From Helicobacter cetorum (GTDB lineage: Bacteria > Campylobacterota > Campylobacteria > Campylobacterales > UBA6016): DNA of 64,000 bases. Shown here one piece after another: positions 28,658-39,401 of this stretch. The position numbers were made by a program, and so were the translations under genes. Position 1 is the stretch's first letter. Each line of letters begins with the position of its first letter. The DNA lies in contig DZAX01000007.1 in NCBI GenBank assembly GCA_022729705.1, forward strand, positions 24,409 through 88,408, written 5' to 3'. The notes below the pieces were generated by a model, which was not told the origin of the DNA, ran no database searches, and was given only the letters and a program-made list of their open reading frames with translations.

Positions 28658-29899
28658 ATGATTAAAAGCATAAGAACGCAAAAAAAACTGCTCTCAAATA
28701 TACTCTCTCTAATGGTCTTGCAGGGCGCAAACTATATTTTGCCGCTTATCACGCTACCTTATCTTGTCATAACTCTTGGCGTGGAAAAATTCGGTATTTT
28801 GGCGTTTGCCCAAGCTATAATCACATACCTAAACACCCTTGTGGATTACGGCTTTAATCTCTCAGCCACTAGAGCCATCGCGACCAACTCGCAAGACTCC
28901 AAAAACGTCTCTTCGGTGTTTATATCCGTCATACTCATCAAGATATTTTTACTGTGTGTTTCGTTTGTGATTTTGTCTGTTTTGATAAGCTCTTTTGATC
29001 GCATCGGCTCGGAGGCTATCGTGTACTATATGGCGTTTGGCGCACTTATTGGAAATCTGCTTTTTCCGGTTTGGTATTTTCAGGGAACTGAGGATATGAA
29101 GTATATTACTTATATCAATATCCTCTCAAAGCTTCTTTTTACCGTCGCAATTTTTGTTTTTGTGCATGAGCGGGCTGATTATGCCATGGTGCCTATGCTA
29201 AACTCGCTAGGTCTTATTATCGGCGGTGCTATTGCGCTTTTTATTGCGATTAGAAGGATAGAGTTTCATATTCCGACGTTTGAGTATGTCAAATCAATTT
29301 TTAAAGAGAGCACGTCGCTTTTTGTCTCCAACGCCTCTATCTCGCTGTTTACCGCTAGTAATACGCTGATTTTGGGGCTTTTTGCGAGTAACGCCGTTGT
29401 TGGTATATACGCTGCGATAGAAAGGTTGATGACAGCCATAAAATACTTTTACGCTCCATTGTATCAAGGTCTTTTTCCTTGGCTTGCCAAAAAAGATAGG
29501 GTTTCTATAGTTGGATTTGTATCTAGGTTTTTCCCGTATATCGGAGTGTTTGGTCTCTTGGTTACTATCCTAATAGCCGCTTTTGCACATCCTATTTTGA
29601 CGCTAATTTACCAAAACAAAACCATTGGCGACCACTATGAGGTTCTTCAAATATTTTCTCTCGTATCGGTTTTTAATGCAACAAGTATGCTTTTTAATTA
29701 TCTATTTTTGAATGTTATGAGAGAGTATAAGGAGCGAATGAGAATACTGCTTATTACGGGGTTTTTTAATGTGATTAGTGGGACGATATTAGCTTACAGT
29801 TTTGGGCTAATCGGCGTCGTCTGCTCAGTTACCGCCACGGAAGCCTTGCTTCTTGTGCTTAGTTATTTAAAATTTAAATCCATAAAAAGGAGCTTGTGA
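28658..29899 (+). CDS. Polysaccharide flippase (Wzx-like)
   Basis: GANYILPLITLPYLVITLGVEKFGILAFAQAI; multi-TM. Confidence 0.87.
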   Translation: MIKSIRTQKKLLSNILSLMVLQGANYILPLITLPYLVITLGVEKFGILAFAQAIITYLNTLVDYGFNLSATRAIATNSQDSKNVSSVFISVILIKIFLLCVSFVILSVLISSFDRIGSEAIVYYMAFGALIGNLLFPVWYFQGTEDMKYITYINILSKLLFTVAIFVFVHERADYAMVPMLNSLGLIIGGAIALFIAIRRIEFHIPTFEYVKSIFKESTSLFVSNASISLFTASNTLILGLFASNAVVGIYAAIERLMTAIKYFYAPLYQGLFPWLAKKDRVSIVGFVSRFFPYIGVFGLLVTILIAAFAHPILTLIYQNKTIGDHYEVLQIFSLVSVFNATSMLFNYLFLNVMREYKERMRILLITGFFNVISGTILAYSFGLIGVVCSVTATEALLLVLSYLKFKSIKRSL

Positions 29900-30082
29900 T
29901 AAAAAAATCTTAAAATCGGTGCTGTTTTATATCACTTTGTATAAAATTTTGAAGATAAGATATGCCGCTGTGGCGACTATGATGACGATTATTCTCAGAA
30001 GATACGGTATGTATACATGCGAAAACCACCACAAACACACTCTAGCAAAATGCGGCAAAATTTATTAGAAAAAGAGGGAAAA

Positions 30083-30943
30083 ATGCAGACGCTAATATGT
30101 CTTAACACTTGCAAAAGAGCAATCGCCGTCAAGGCTATCATCTGGAGTTATGTGGAGTTTGTAAAGTCCAGAGACGATTTTTTTCTAGTTGTCGGGCTTG
30201 ACGGGGACGATAAAGATACTATTAGTTATTGCAAAGAGTTTGGCATTCCTCTTGTGTATTCTGATGAAAACGAGGGTGTTGGATTGTCAAAAAACAGAGT
30301 ACTATCTACTTTTGGCGATTTTGACTACTACTTTTTTATTGAAGACGACGTTGAGCTTTTAAATCCAAAAGTGTTTGATGCGCATATCGAAGTTTCCAAA
30401 AAATCCGGCATACACCACTTCTCTTCATTTGAGAGAAAACGGATAATAGACGAAGTCGCTAGGACGGAGGTTGGGGGCTATACGATTATCCACAGCATGT
30501 TTGGCGGTGCGCCGTTTAACTTTTTTACCAAAGAGGGGCTAAAGAGTGTGGGCGGCTGGCACGATATGTTTGCGACGTATAAGCGTTTTGGGCATACGGA
30601 GCACACTTATAGATTTGTAAACGCTGGGTTGTCAAAATATCCGTTTAGCGTGATTGACGAGCTTATCGAGGGGTATCTTGGCTGGAATGACCCTATAAGC
30701 GTCACAAAAATCAAAGTTCAAACGACGGTAAATAGGGTGTTTCAAGGGGAGAGCGACTTGATGGATGAGAAGCTTTCTTATTATCCGGTAAAAACTTTAT
30801 CACCGTTTCATCTGACAAAAAATCTGGATAAGTCGGGGTTTAAAAAAGATAGTTTTGCATTTATCCATAGATGGAGATTTAAGCTTCAAATGTGTGGCTT
30901 AAACACTCTTAGACAACTAAAAAGGGCGATTGTTGCCCGCTAA
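30083..30943 (+). CDS. Glycosyltransferase, family 2-like
   Basis: QTLICLNTCKRAIAVKAIIWSYVEF...GVGLSKNRVLSTFGDFDYYFFIEDDVEL; in-frame upstream start at 30017 also possible. Confidence 0.7.
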   Translation: MQTLICLNTCKRAIAVKAIIWSYVEFVKSRDDFFLVVGLDGDDKDTISYCKEFGIPLVYSDENEGVGLSKNRVLSTFGDFDYYFFIEDDVELLNPKVFDAHIEVSKKSGIHHFSSFERKRIIDEVARTEVGGYTIIHSMFGGAPFNFFTKEGLKSVGGWHDMFATYKRFGHTEHTYRFVNAGLSKYPFSVIDELIEGYLGWNDPISVTKIKVQTTVNRVFQGESDLMDEKLSYYPVKTLSPFHLTKNLDKSGFKKDSFAFIHRWRFKLQMCGLNTLRQLKRAIVAR

Positions 30944-32099
30944 ATGGACGGTCTTTTTGTTGGCGTTAGCTGTTTTAACGCCAATGTATGGGAGTCTATT
31001 TGGACATTTCCATGCAAACGTTGCGCTATATGGCGTGTACTTTTCCGGTCTTACCTTTTTTCTATTTGCCAACTTCAAGCAGATGCTTTTTAGCAAACTA
31101 GACGCACTTGTGCTACTTTTTAACCTTTTTTTTATCGCCTCGCTTGCATACACCGTTAACCAAGATTTTAAAACGGAGATGATACTATTTGCGATACTCC
31201 CGCTCTTTTATTTCAATGGTAAACTGCTTATTTATACAAACTCGCACACGCTTTTTTTTAGATTTATTGTGTTAATTATTTTTGCCGTAAACGTATATGT
31301 GTTTTTAAAATTAAGCGAAAACGGCTTTAAATATCACACATACTATCGCTATTCAAGTTCTTGGCTGCTTCTTGATTATTTGACGTTGGCACTCTTTGAT
31401 TTGCTTGCGGCTATCATACTTTATGCGACCAATGTTATAGCAAACAAATATATTAAAAGCGGAATAATATTGCTTTTTTTGTTTATGATACTAATATCCG
31501 GCGCTCGTTATTCGATTCTTTTTTTGGGTCTATCTCTATTTATCTTTTTTATGTTGCTTCCCGCCGCCAAAAAGCTCTCATCGGTTGTGGTTGGCGGCTC
31601 TGCGATAACTCTGATTTTGCTTGGAAGCTCAAAAATACAAGATTTGTTTGCCTATACTATCTTTCGTATGAGCAACATCTCAAGTGGGCATGACGCTTCG
31701 CTGGACGGGCGTGAAAACGTGCTAAATCTATCCTTGGCACTTATAGACAAAAATCCAATCTTTGGATATGGTCTCAATAGCTCAGAGGCGCTTTTGTATC
31801 CGATACCTTTTCCGCACAATATGCTAATAGAGGCGTTTTTGGAGACGGGACTTTTGAATACTGTGATATTAGCCACGATTGTCGGCTCTGTGCTTATCAT
31901 GGGGTTAAGGCTCTTTTGGCGAAACAAAAACTACTTTAGCGGGATTTTTATTATCGACCTCTATCTTATTATGTCGCATCTAAAGTCGTTTTCGATTGCC
32001 GAGGGGAAGATGCTGTTTTTCTTTTTTGGTATCACAATGGGTTTTTATAGCGTCTATTTTAAAAAACTTCACTATCAAGGCGAGGAGCCTCAAAAATGA
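30930..32099 (+). CDS. O-antigen ligase/polymerase family membrane protein
   Basis: Multi-TM; ISGARYSILFLGLSLF...LDGRENVLNLSLALIDKNPIFGYGLNSSEAL...PHNMLIEAFLETGLL. Confidence 0.8.
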   Translation: MLPAKWTVFLLALAVLTPMYGSLFGHFHANVALYGVYFSGLTFFLFANFKQMLFSKLDALVLLFNLFFIASLAYTVNQDFKTEMILFAILPLFYFNGKLLIYTNSHTLFFRFIVLIIFAVNVYVFLKLSENGFKYHTYYRYSSSWLLLDYLTLALFDLLAAIILYATNVIANKYIKSGIILLFLFMILISGARYSILFLGLSLFIFFMLLPAAKKLSSVVVGGSAITLILLGSSKIQDLFAYTIFRMSNISSGHDASLDGRENVLNLSLALIDKNPIFGYGLNSSEALLYPIPFPHNMLIEAFLETGLLNTVILATIVGSVLIMGLRLFWRNKNYFSGIFIIDLYLIMSHLKSFSIAEGKMLFFFFGITMGFYSVYFKKLHYQGEEPQK

Positions 32100-32917
32100 A
32101 ACTTACAATCCTAGTCGCCACGATGAACGAAAACTTAGCCTCTTTAAAAGAGAAGCTTTTGAGGCTTCCTGCACATATTGACGTTGTGATTTGCCATCAG
32201 ATAACAAAAGAGCAAGACGACTTTGAGGGTGCTAAAAACGAAATTGAGGCGATACGAGAGAATATAAAAGTGGTTCAAAAGCGTGAAAGAGGATTGTCAA
32301 AAAGCAGAAACGTCGCGCTATCTGCGGTAAAAAGCGGAGTATGTCTTATCACGGACGATGATGTGGAGTTTGACGAACATCTTTATGAGCAGATAAAAGA
32401 AGCATACGAGGCGTATCCCGATGCGGACGTAATCACGTTTCAAGCAAAAACGCCGGAGGGGGAGTTTTTCAAGCCGTACAAAAACGAATCGTTTGTTCAT
32501 GCGATGAAGAGCGCCGCTAAAGTCTCGTCGATTGAGATTAGCTTTAAGGCGGAGTCTATCGGCAAAAGCGGTGTTTTTTTTGATGAGAGATTTGGGCTTG
32601 GCTCTTTGTATGCGACAGGGGAGGAGTATATATTTTTGGCTGATGCACTTAAAAAAGGGCTTACCCTGCGCTACTACCCAAAAACTATAGCACTCCACCC
32701 AAAAGAGAGTTCAGGCTCTGTGTTTGATGAAAAAATGTTTATAGCCAAAGGCGCGATGTTTGCCAGAGTTTTTGGCGCAAAATCTTACGCGGTCTCTTTG
32801 CTATTTGCGCTAAAAAAATATCCCAAATACAAACATAATCTAGGTTTGATAAGCGCATTTTTGCGTATGAGAGAGGGCGTGATGGCAATTATGGTTAGCG
32901 CCAAAAGCCGCTCTTAA
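32096..32917 (+). CDS. Glycosyltransferase family A (GT2-like)
   Basis: LTILVATMNENLASLK, RGLSKSRNVALSAVKSGVCLITDDDVEFDE. Confidence 0.82.
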   Translation: MKLTILVATMNENLASLKEKLLRLPAHIDVVICHQITKEQDDFEGAKNEIEAIRENIKVVQKRERGLSKSRNVALSAVKSGVCLITDDDVEFDEHLYEQIKEAYEAYPDADVITFQAKTPEGEFFKPYKNESFVHAMKSAAKVSSIEISFKAESIGKSGVFFDERFGLGSLYATGEEYIFLADALKKGLTLRYYPKTIALHPKESSGSVFDEKMFIAKGAMFARVFGAKSYAVSLLFALKKYPKYKHNLGLISAFLRMREGVMAIMVSAKSRS

Positions 32918-33000
32918 TATCGCCGTTAGAGAGTTTAGTTTATAATCCTTCTCTTTTTTATTTTACAAAAATATACCTTCTTATTTGAGGCAAACGATAT

Positions 33001-33156
33001 ATGTTTAAAAAGTTTAGCTCCGTGTTTTATGTTGCTATTGTAGCTGCGCTGTTTTTGGCGGGATGCGGCTACAAAGGCGCCCCGGTCTACAAAGAAAATA
33101 ACAAAACGATAGACTACAACGTAACCCAAAGCTCTGATAGTTCGAGCCGGATGTGA
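33001..33156 (+). CDS. Small LptM/YifL-like lipoprotein (51 aa), missed by the ORF length cut-off
   Basis: MFKKFSSVFYVAIVAALFLAGCGYKGAPVYKENNKTIDYNVTQSSDSSSRM; lipobox LAGC followed by GYKGAPVY; stop overlaps the nadB GTG start. Confidence 0.72.
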   Translation: MFKKFSSVFYVAIVAALFLAGCGYKGAPVYKENNKTIDYNVTQSSDSSSRM

Positions 33157-34592
33157 TTGACGTTCTTATTATTGGAGCCGGCGTAGCCGGACTCTATACG
33201 GCTATTAATCTTCCAAAAAACCTAAAAGTTTTAGTTTTGTCAAAAAGCGAACCATCCGCCTCAAACACCTACTTAGCGCAAGGCGGCGTGGCTGTCAGTA
33301 AAAGCGAGACGGACGTCGCTTTGCATATAGAAGACACAATAAAAGCCGGCGCCGGACTTTGCGACAAAGAAGCGGTAGAAATCTTATGCAAAAACAGCAT
33401 GAAAGAGATTAAAAACCTGATAAATATGGGTATGCGCTTTGACGAAAACGACAGAGGCGAACTGATGCTTACAAAAGAGGCGGCGCACTCCACTCCTAGG
33501 ATACTGCACGCCGATGGGGACGCTACAGGCAGGGCTTTGTCTGAATTTTTGTATGAAAAATCTCCTTGTGAGATAAGAGACCATACCGTGGTTGTGGATT
33601 TGCTTATTGATGAGGGCGTATGCTATGGTGTGACCGTGCTTACAAAAGATGAAAAATTAGAAAATATCTACGCAAAAAAGGTGATTATAGCAAGCGGCGG
33701 AGTCGGCTCCTTGTACAAATACAGCACAAACGACACCTCAATATCAGCAGACCTACACGGCGTAATAGTCGAAAAAGGCGGAGTTTTGCAAGATATGGAG
33801 ATGATGCAGTTTCACCCTACCGTCTACCACGACCCGCGTTATGCTAGAAAAGTGCTTTTGACCGAGGCGTTAAGAGGCGAGGGTGCGTATGTGGTGGATG
33901 ATGAGGGTAGGCGGTTTTTGTTTGATTATGACGAGAGGGGCGAGCTTGCTCCTAGGGACATACTATCAAGAGCGGTCGCTGACTATATAAAAAAAAGCTC
34001 CAAAAAAGCGTATCTCTCGTTTGATGTCTTCGATAAAGAGTTTTTTGTGCATAGATTTCCAAATATCTACTCAAACATGAAGAGCCTAGGTTTTGACCTA
34101 CCGCATGACAATGTGCCGATATATCCGGCTTTTCACTACTCTATCGGCGGCATCAAGTGCTCTCTTGACACAAGAGCTCATGGTATCGGTAATCTTTTTG
34201 TGGTAGGCGAAGCTGCGTCAAACAGAGTTCACGGCGCAAACCGACTAGCAAGCAACTCTTTATTAGAGGGGCTCGTATTTGGCAAAATAGCCGCCGAAAG
34301 AATAGCTTCCGAGAGTTTTGAAGACAAACAAAAAGAGTTTGAGCCGACAAAAGAGCTACTCTTTAAAAGCGGCGATACGCTCATTAAAGACGAAATAAGA
34401 GAGCTAATGTGGAATGATGCGTCTATCGCAAGAAACGTAAAAGACCTAACGACGGCCGATGAGCGACTAGAGGAGCTGATATTCTCAAAACCGGGTAGAA
34501 TGGCTAGACTGAGGCTAAAAGTAGCGCAAAATATTGCTAGGGCGGCACTAAGTAGAAAAGAGTCTATGGGAGCGCATTGTATAGGCTTTTAA
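33153..34592 (+). CDS. nadB: L-aspartate oxidase
   Basis: VLIIGAGVAGLYTAINL, SNTYLAQGGVAVS, EAAHSTPRILHADGDATGRAL, EAASNRVHGANRLASNSLLEGLVFG. Confidence 0.94.
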   Translation: MIDVLIIGAGVAGLYTAINLPKNLKVLVLSKSEPSASNTYLAQGGVAVSKSETDVALHIEDTIKAGAGLCDKEAVEILCKNSMKEIKNLINMGMRFDENDRGELMLTKEAAHSTPRILHADGDATGRALSEFLYEKSPCEIRDHTVVVDLLIDEGVCYGVTVLTKDEKLENIYAKKVIIASGGVGSLYKYSTNDTSISADLHGVIVEKGGVLQDMEMMQFHPTVYHDPRYARKVLLTEALRGEGAYVVDDEGRRFLFDYDERGELAPRDILSRAVADYIKKSSKKAYLSFDVFDKEFFVHRFPNIYSNMKSLGFDLPHDNVPIYPAFHYSIGGIKCSLDTRAHGIGNLFVVGEAASNRVHGANRLASNSLLEGLVFGKIAAERIASESFEDKQKEFEPTKELLFKSGDTLIKDEIRELMWNDASIARNVKDLTTADERLEELIFSKPGRMARLRLKVAQNIARAALSRKESMGAHCIGF

Positions 34593-34699
34593 AGCTGATA
34601 TTTTAAAAAGTTATTTGGAAATTTGGGGGCATTGGACTTCTTGCAAAACCCTCTATTATACCTGAAGAATGGGGGGGGCTAAACGCCTAAGCAACTCTC

Positions 34700-34739
34700 C
34701 TTTGCAACCCCCCAAAAGTTACCCGCGCGCACGGGAGTG
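34700..34739 (-). repeat. Repeat family A, 5' part only (inverted partial copy)
   Basis: cctttgcaaccccccaaaagttacccgcgcgcacgggagtg. Confidence 0.55.
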
Positions 34740-34812
34740 TAAAATAAGCTATGACTTGCCCAAAAATTAGCTTTTTTTCGCTAACATTACGAAAAAACGG
34801 GGGTTAAACGAC

Positions 34813-35364
34813 ATGAGAATAAGATCCGCGCATGCTCCCTACATAGCAAATAAAATCAGTTTGGATCTCTTTAATAGCGGTCTTGCACAGATGAAGCAGG
34901 GTATGGAGCCGATAAAAGCCGTTTGCCTTAAAGTAATAGACGACGACCTCGACCTTGAAGCTTCCGTGGATGAGAAAGTAAGAAAGCTTTTGGAACAAAA
35001 TGAAGATGAGATAGAGTTTCTTAGCCCAGATAGAAGACAACTTTTTTGGATGGTAAAACGAAAAGTAGCCGGAGAGATGGGGCTAATTCTAGAGCAAGAG
35101 GAGCGTTTTAACTCTATGGCTCACAAAATACTCGACGAAATCTGGAATGAAGATTTAGCCGATTACAATGTAACAGAAACGAGAATAAAGACTGTTATAG
35201 TAAAGGCTATGCTTGATTTTGTAAAAAGTCAGGACGCAATCGAAGACTCAGTAAAAGAAAAAGTACGAAACTACAAACGCAACCTAACAGAGGGAAGCGA
35301 AGAGTATGAGATAGTTGTGCAAAAACTTTATGAAGATGAACTAACAAAGAGAGGGATGTTGTGA
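34813..35364 (+). CDS. DUF507 family protein
   Basis: MRIRSAHAPYIANKISLDLFNSGL...; directly upstream of carA. Confidence 0.75.
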   Translation: MRIRSAHAPYIANKISLDLFNSGLAQMKQGMEPIKAVCLKVIDDDLDLEASVDEKVRKLLEQNEDEIEFLSPDRRQLFWMVKRKVAGEMGLILEQEERFNSMAHKILDEIWNEDLADYNVTETRIKTVIVKAMLDFVKSQDAIEDSVKEKVRNYKRNLTEGSEEYEIVVQKLYEDELTKRGML

Positions 35365-36479
35365 GAGTAGCTCTTTATCTGCAAAACGGCGTATATTTGG
35401 AAGGCTCCTCTTTTGGGGCTGAGGGAACAAGCGTAGGCGAGATTGTGTTTAACACCTCCCTTACCGGCTATCAAGAGATTATTTCAGACCCTAGCTATGC
35501 GGGACAGTTTATCACCTTTACAATGCCGGAAATCGGCAATGTAGGCGTAAATGAAGATGACAACGAAAGCAGAGGCGTATACGCAAAAGCGGTGATAGTA
35601 AGAAACTATCAAGCCGACTACTCAAACTTTAGAGGAACTGAAAATCTATCTGAGTATCTAAAAAAACACGGAATTATCGGTATTTGTAGCATAGACACTA
35701 GATTTTTGACTAAGATTATGAGAGAAGAGGGCGCAATGCCGGCTATCGCCTCCACGGAGTGTTTTGACAAAGAGGAGCTTGCAAAAAAACTTGCAAATAG
35801 CCCAAAAATCGGCGACATCAACTACATCAAAGAAGTAAGCTCAAAAGAGGCTTACACGCACACCCAAGCGGCGTGGAACGAGATGAGTTTTTGTTACAAA
35901 GAGCCGCAAAATGAGCTTAAAAAAATCATCGCTTACGATTTTGGCGCAAAACTAAACATTCTAAACGAGCTAACCGAAGCGGGGGCTTGCGTAGAGGTGG
36001 TTCCGCACCACACAAAAGCGGACGGCGTTATCGAAAAGTTTAGAAGCGGCGAGATTAAAGGAGTGTTTTTGTCAAACGGCCCTGGGGATCCTCTTGTGCT
36101 CACCGAAGAGGTTGCGGAGATTAAAAAGCTTATTGAGGCGGATATTCCGATATTTGGTATCTGTCTTGGTCATCAGCTTCTATCGATAGCGTTTGGGTAT
36201 GAGACGTACAAGCTAAAATTTGGTCACCACGGCGGCAACCACCCTGTAAAAAACCTAAAAACAGGCGGCGTAGAGATAACGGCGCAAAATCACAACTACA
36301 ATGTGCCCGATGAGATACTAGAAGTCGCGGAGCCGACGCATATCAATCTATTTGACAACACGATAGAGGGGCTTAGGTACAAAAACAAAAAAGTGTTTAG
36401 CGTGCAGTTTCACCCTGAAAGCTCGCCGGGACCGCATGAAAGTAAATATTTGTTCAGAGAGTTCGTAGAGAATATTTAA
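35361..36479 (+). CDS. carA: Carbamoyl-phosphate synthase small chain
   Basis: VFNTSLTGYQEIISDPSYAGQ, GVFLSNGPGDP, IFGICLGHQLLSIAFG, FSVQFHPESSPGPHE. Confidence 0.96.
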   Translation: MRVALYLQNGVYLEGSSFGAEGTSVGEIVFNTSLTGYQEIISDPSYAGQFITFTMPEIGNVGVNEDDNESRGVYAKAVIVRNYQADYSNFRGTENLSEYLKKHGIIGICSIDTRFLTKIMREEGAMPAIASTECFDKEELAKKLANSPKIGDINYIKEVSSKEAYTHTQAAWNEMSFCYKEPQNELKKIIAYDFGAKLNILNELTEAGACVEVVPHHTKADGVIEKFRSGEIKGVFLSNGPGDPLVLTEEVAEIKKLIEADIPIFGICLGHQLLSIAFGYETYKLKFGHHGGNHPVKNLKTGGVEITAQNHNYNVPDEILEVAEPTHINLFDNTIEGLRYKNKKVFSVQFHPESSPGPHESKYLFREFVENI

Positions 36480-37225
36480 TGCTCTACACTCTCTTTTCGC
36501 CCTCCGAAGCCAAAGACGAGGGCGGTGCCCTCCCCTGCTTAAACTCAAAATCTTTTATTTTTCCGCTTCTTTATGAAAAACGTCTTGAATTACTACAAAA
36601 ATTTGAAAATTACAAAAATAGACTAAACGAAAAAGAGCTTTTAGAGTTTTTTGAGCTAAAGTCGCTTTGTGAGACGAGCGAGCTTAGAGGCAGTGTCTTT
36701 GAGCTTCAAACGCAAAAAGCGATTCTTAGATATACGGGGGTAGCATATAAAGCTCTTGATTTTTATTCGCTGGACAATCATGCAAAAGAGTATCTATTTA
36801 ATCAAGTCGTTATCTTCTCAAACCTCTTTGGAGCCGTGCTGGCGCAAGATGAAATACCAAACTACAAACTAAAGCAAGGCGCAAAAATAGACGGGATAGA
36901 CGCCGCAAAATACTACAGCAAAGAGTTTTCGACTTCCCTTGACGCTACGTTTGAGGGGTGCGAGATTTTGGATTTGCGCGCCGGATACTATGAGAAGTTT
37001 TATAAACCAAAAGTAAAAACGCTAAAGCCAAAGTTTTTAAAAAATGGCAAGATAGTAAGCCACAACGCAAAAGAGTATAGAGGGCTTTTTTTGAGAGAGG
37101 CGGCTATCGCCAAAGCAGCCAATATCGACGACATAATGAAAATAAATATAAAAAATCTCAAACTCATAGAAGTAATAGAGGTAAAAAACTACATAGAACC
37201 AATCTTCGAAACTAATCATTATTGA
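36479..37225 (+). CDS. YaaA family (UPF0246) peroxide-stress-type protein
   Basis: LFSPSEAKDEGG N-terminus, YTGVAYKALDFYSL, FSNLFGAVLAQDEIPNYKL, DLRAGYYEKFY, SHNAKEYRGLFLREA. Confidence 0.82.
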   Translation: MLYTLFSPSEAKDEGGALPCLNSKSFIFPLLYEKRLELLQKFENYKNRLNEKELLEFFELKSLCETSELRGSVFELQTQKAILRYTGVAYKALDFYSLDNHAKEYLFNQVVIFSNLFGAVLAQDEIPNYKLKQGAKIDGIDAAKYYSKEFSTSLDATFEGCEILDLRAGYYEKFYKPKVKTLKPKFLKNGKIVSHNAKEYRGLFLREAAIAKAANIDDIMKINIKNLKLIEVIEVKNYIEPIFETNHY

Positions 37226-37302
37226 CAACAAACGGTTACAAAGCTATGTTATACTTACAAGGTGTAAAATAAAGAAAACTACTCCCAAAAAAGGTTTTAG
37301 AT

Positions 37303-37794
37303 ATGCTGTTGTCAGTGAAGCCTCAAGCACCAAACGACCCGCGCTACAAAGCCCTAGACAGAGCAATGAAAAAGCTAGGCTATGCCAAATCCTCGCTAAT
37401 AGAGTCCCTGCACGCCGCACAAGAAGCTTTCGGCTTTTTGGACGACGAACCTATGAAATTTGTGGCGGCATCTTTGCGTCTTCCACTCTCAAAAGTGTAC
37501 GGCGTAGCGACTTTTTATCACTACTTTACGCTAAAGCCATCCGGCGAACACACATGCGTAGTCTGCACAGGAACCGCCTGCTATATCAAAGGCACAAACA
37601 AAATTGTGGACGGCGTATGCAAAAAGTATAAGATAAAAGCCGGAGACACGACAAAAGACGGTAAGCTATCTCTAATGACCGCTAGATGTATCGGCTGTTG
37701 CGGTATCGCTCCAGCGGCCGTATTTGACGGCGAAGTATTGGGAACTTTGGACGCCGACAAAACACTACAAAAAATTGAAGGTATGCTCGCATGA
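37303..37794 (+). CDS. hoxE: NAD-reducing [NiFe] hydrogenase diaphorase subunit HoxE (NuoE-like)
   Basis: [47 protein letters not shown]. Confidence 0.9.
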   Translation: MLLSVKPQAPNDPRYKALDRAMKKLGYAKSSLIESLHAAQEAFGFLDDEPMKFVAASLRLPLSKVYGVATFYHYFTLKPSGEHTCVVCTGTACYIKGTNKIVDGVCKKYKIKAGDTTKDGKLSLMTARCIGCCGIAPAAVFDGEVLGTLDADKTLQKIEGMLA

Positions 37795-39398
37795 TAACGC
37801 ATATAGAAGAGCTAGAAGAGATAACGGCAAAAGTAAAAGCCGAAGAAGAGAGACTTGAAGAGATAATATCGGTTTGTACGGGAACAGCATGTATTGCGGT
37901 TGGAAGCGATAAATTGCTAGAAAGTATTAGAAGTGAGCTCGCCAAAAGCGGGCTTAGCAACTACAAAGCAAAAGGCGTGGGTTGCAAAGGGCTATGCTCC
38001 AGAGGTCCGCTTGTCACTCTTGATAAAAAAGGCGAACTATACGAGGGGCTTGTTTCGGATGAAGCGGAAGCTTTTGTAAAAGCCATATCTGAGAAAAAAA
38101 GCTACGAGCCGCGTCTTGGCGATATAAACGCAAGCTTTTTTAACAAGCAGAAAAAAATAGTACTTGAAAACTCCGGCGTAATAGACCCTGAAAATATAGA
38201 GGAGTATATCGCAAGAGGCGGTTATAGTGCGCTACTTAAAGCCATTATAGAGATGAGCCAAAACAGCGTAATCGACGAGGTGAGAAATAGCGGACTTAGA
38301 GGACGCGGCGGCGGCGGTTATCCGACGGGACTAAAATGGCAAACGGTCGCAAAATCAGCGGGAGCTCAAAAGTATGTGGTATGCAACGGCGACGAGGGGG
38401 ATCCGGGCGCATTTATGGATAGAAGCGTTATGGAAGCCGACCCGCATAGAGTGCTAGAGGGTATGGCGATAGCGGGATATGCGATAGGCGCCGACACAGG
38501 TTATCTGTATGTGAGAGCGGAGTATCCTTTGGCGGTCAAAATGCTTAAAAAAGCGATAAAAGACGCCCAAAAATGCGGACTTCTAGGCAAAAATATAGCG
38601 GGTACAAACTTTAGTTTTCACGTCGAAGTACGTCTTGGTGCGGGGGCTTTTGTGTGCGGCGAAGAGACTGCATTGCTTGCCTCAATAGAGGGTAAAAGAG
38701 GTATGCCTCGTCCTCGTCCTCCGTTTCCGGCGATGAAAGGGCTCTTTGGCAAGCCGACGCTGATAAACAATGTAGAGAGTTTTGCAAATATCGCACCTAT
38801 CGTCAGACACGGAGCCTCTTATCTAAACTCTATAGGCACAGAAAAAAGCAAAGGCACGAAAGTATTTGCGCTAACCGGCAATATCGTAAACGCCGGAATC
38901 GTAGAGGTGCCAATGGGTATGAGCCTACGCGAAATCGTATTTGATATAGGCGGCGGCATAGCAAGCGGCAAAGCGTTTAAAGCGGTTCAAACGGGTGGGC
39001 CATCGGGCGGTTGTATTCCGGCTGAGCATCTTGATTTGCCTGTGGATTATGACTCTTTGGTCTCTATCGGCTCCATGATGGGCTCTGGGGGCATGATAGT
39101 CATGGATGAGAGTTCAAATATGGTGGATGTGGCTAGATTTTTTATGGAGTTTTGTATGTCTGAGTCTTGCGGCAAATGCGTGCCTTGTCGCGTAGGAACA
39201 GTACAAATGCACAACCTGCTGGGCAAAATCATAGACGGCAAAGCGGATGGTTGCGATATGGAAAATCTTGAAAAACTATGCCACACGGTAAAGGCCACAA
39301 GCCTTTGCGGACTTGGTCAATCGGCACCAAATCCGATACTTAGCACAATGAAGTTTTTTAGGTCGGAATATATGGAATTTGAAGCGTGCGAGAGGTAG
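37791..39398 (+). CDS. hoxF: HoxF diaphorase subunit (NuoF-like, FMN/NAD/4Fe-4S)
   Basis: [67 protein letters not shown]. Confidence 0.92.
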   Translation: MITHIEELEEITAKVKAEEERLEEIISVCTGTACIAVGSDKLLESIRSELAKSGLSNYKAKGVGCKGLCSRGPLVTLDKKGELYEGLVSDEAEAFVKAISEKKSYEPRLGDINASFFNKQKKIVLENSGVIDPENIEEYIARGGYSALLKAIIEMSQNSVIDEVRNSGLRGRGGGGYPTGLKWQTVAKSAGAQKYVVCNGDEGDPGAFMDRSVMEADPHRVLEGMAIAGYAIGADTGYLYVRAEYPLAVKMLKKAIKDAQKCGLLGKNIAGTNFSFHVEVRLGAGAFVCGEETALLASIEGKRGMPRPRPPFPAMKGLFGKPTLINNVESFANIAPIVRHGASYLNSIGTEKSKGTKVFALTGNIVNAGIVEVPMGMSLREIVFDIGGGIASGKAFKAVQTGGPSGGCIPAEHLDLPVDYDSLVSIGSMMGSGGMIVMDESSNMVDVARFFMEFCMSESCGKCVPCRVGTVQMHNLLGKIIDGKADGCDMENLEKLCHTVKATSLCGLGQSAPNPILSTMKFFRSEYMEFEACER

Positions 39399-39401
39399 AA
39401 A

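Noticed and set aside
21076-32917. Polysaccharide cluster as a novel system
   Set aside because: Composition (galE, several GT4, methyltransferase, two flippases, ligase) is typical for LPS/O-antigen or capsule loci; only the repeats and the IS scar inside it seem unusual
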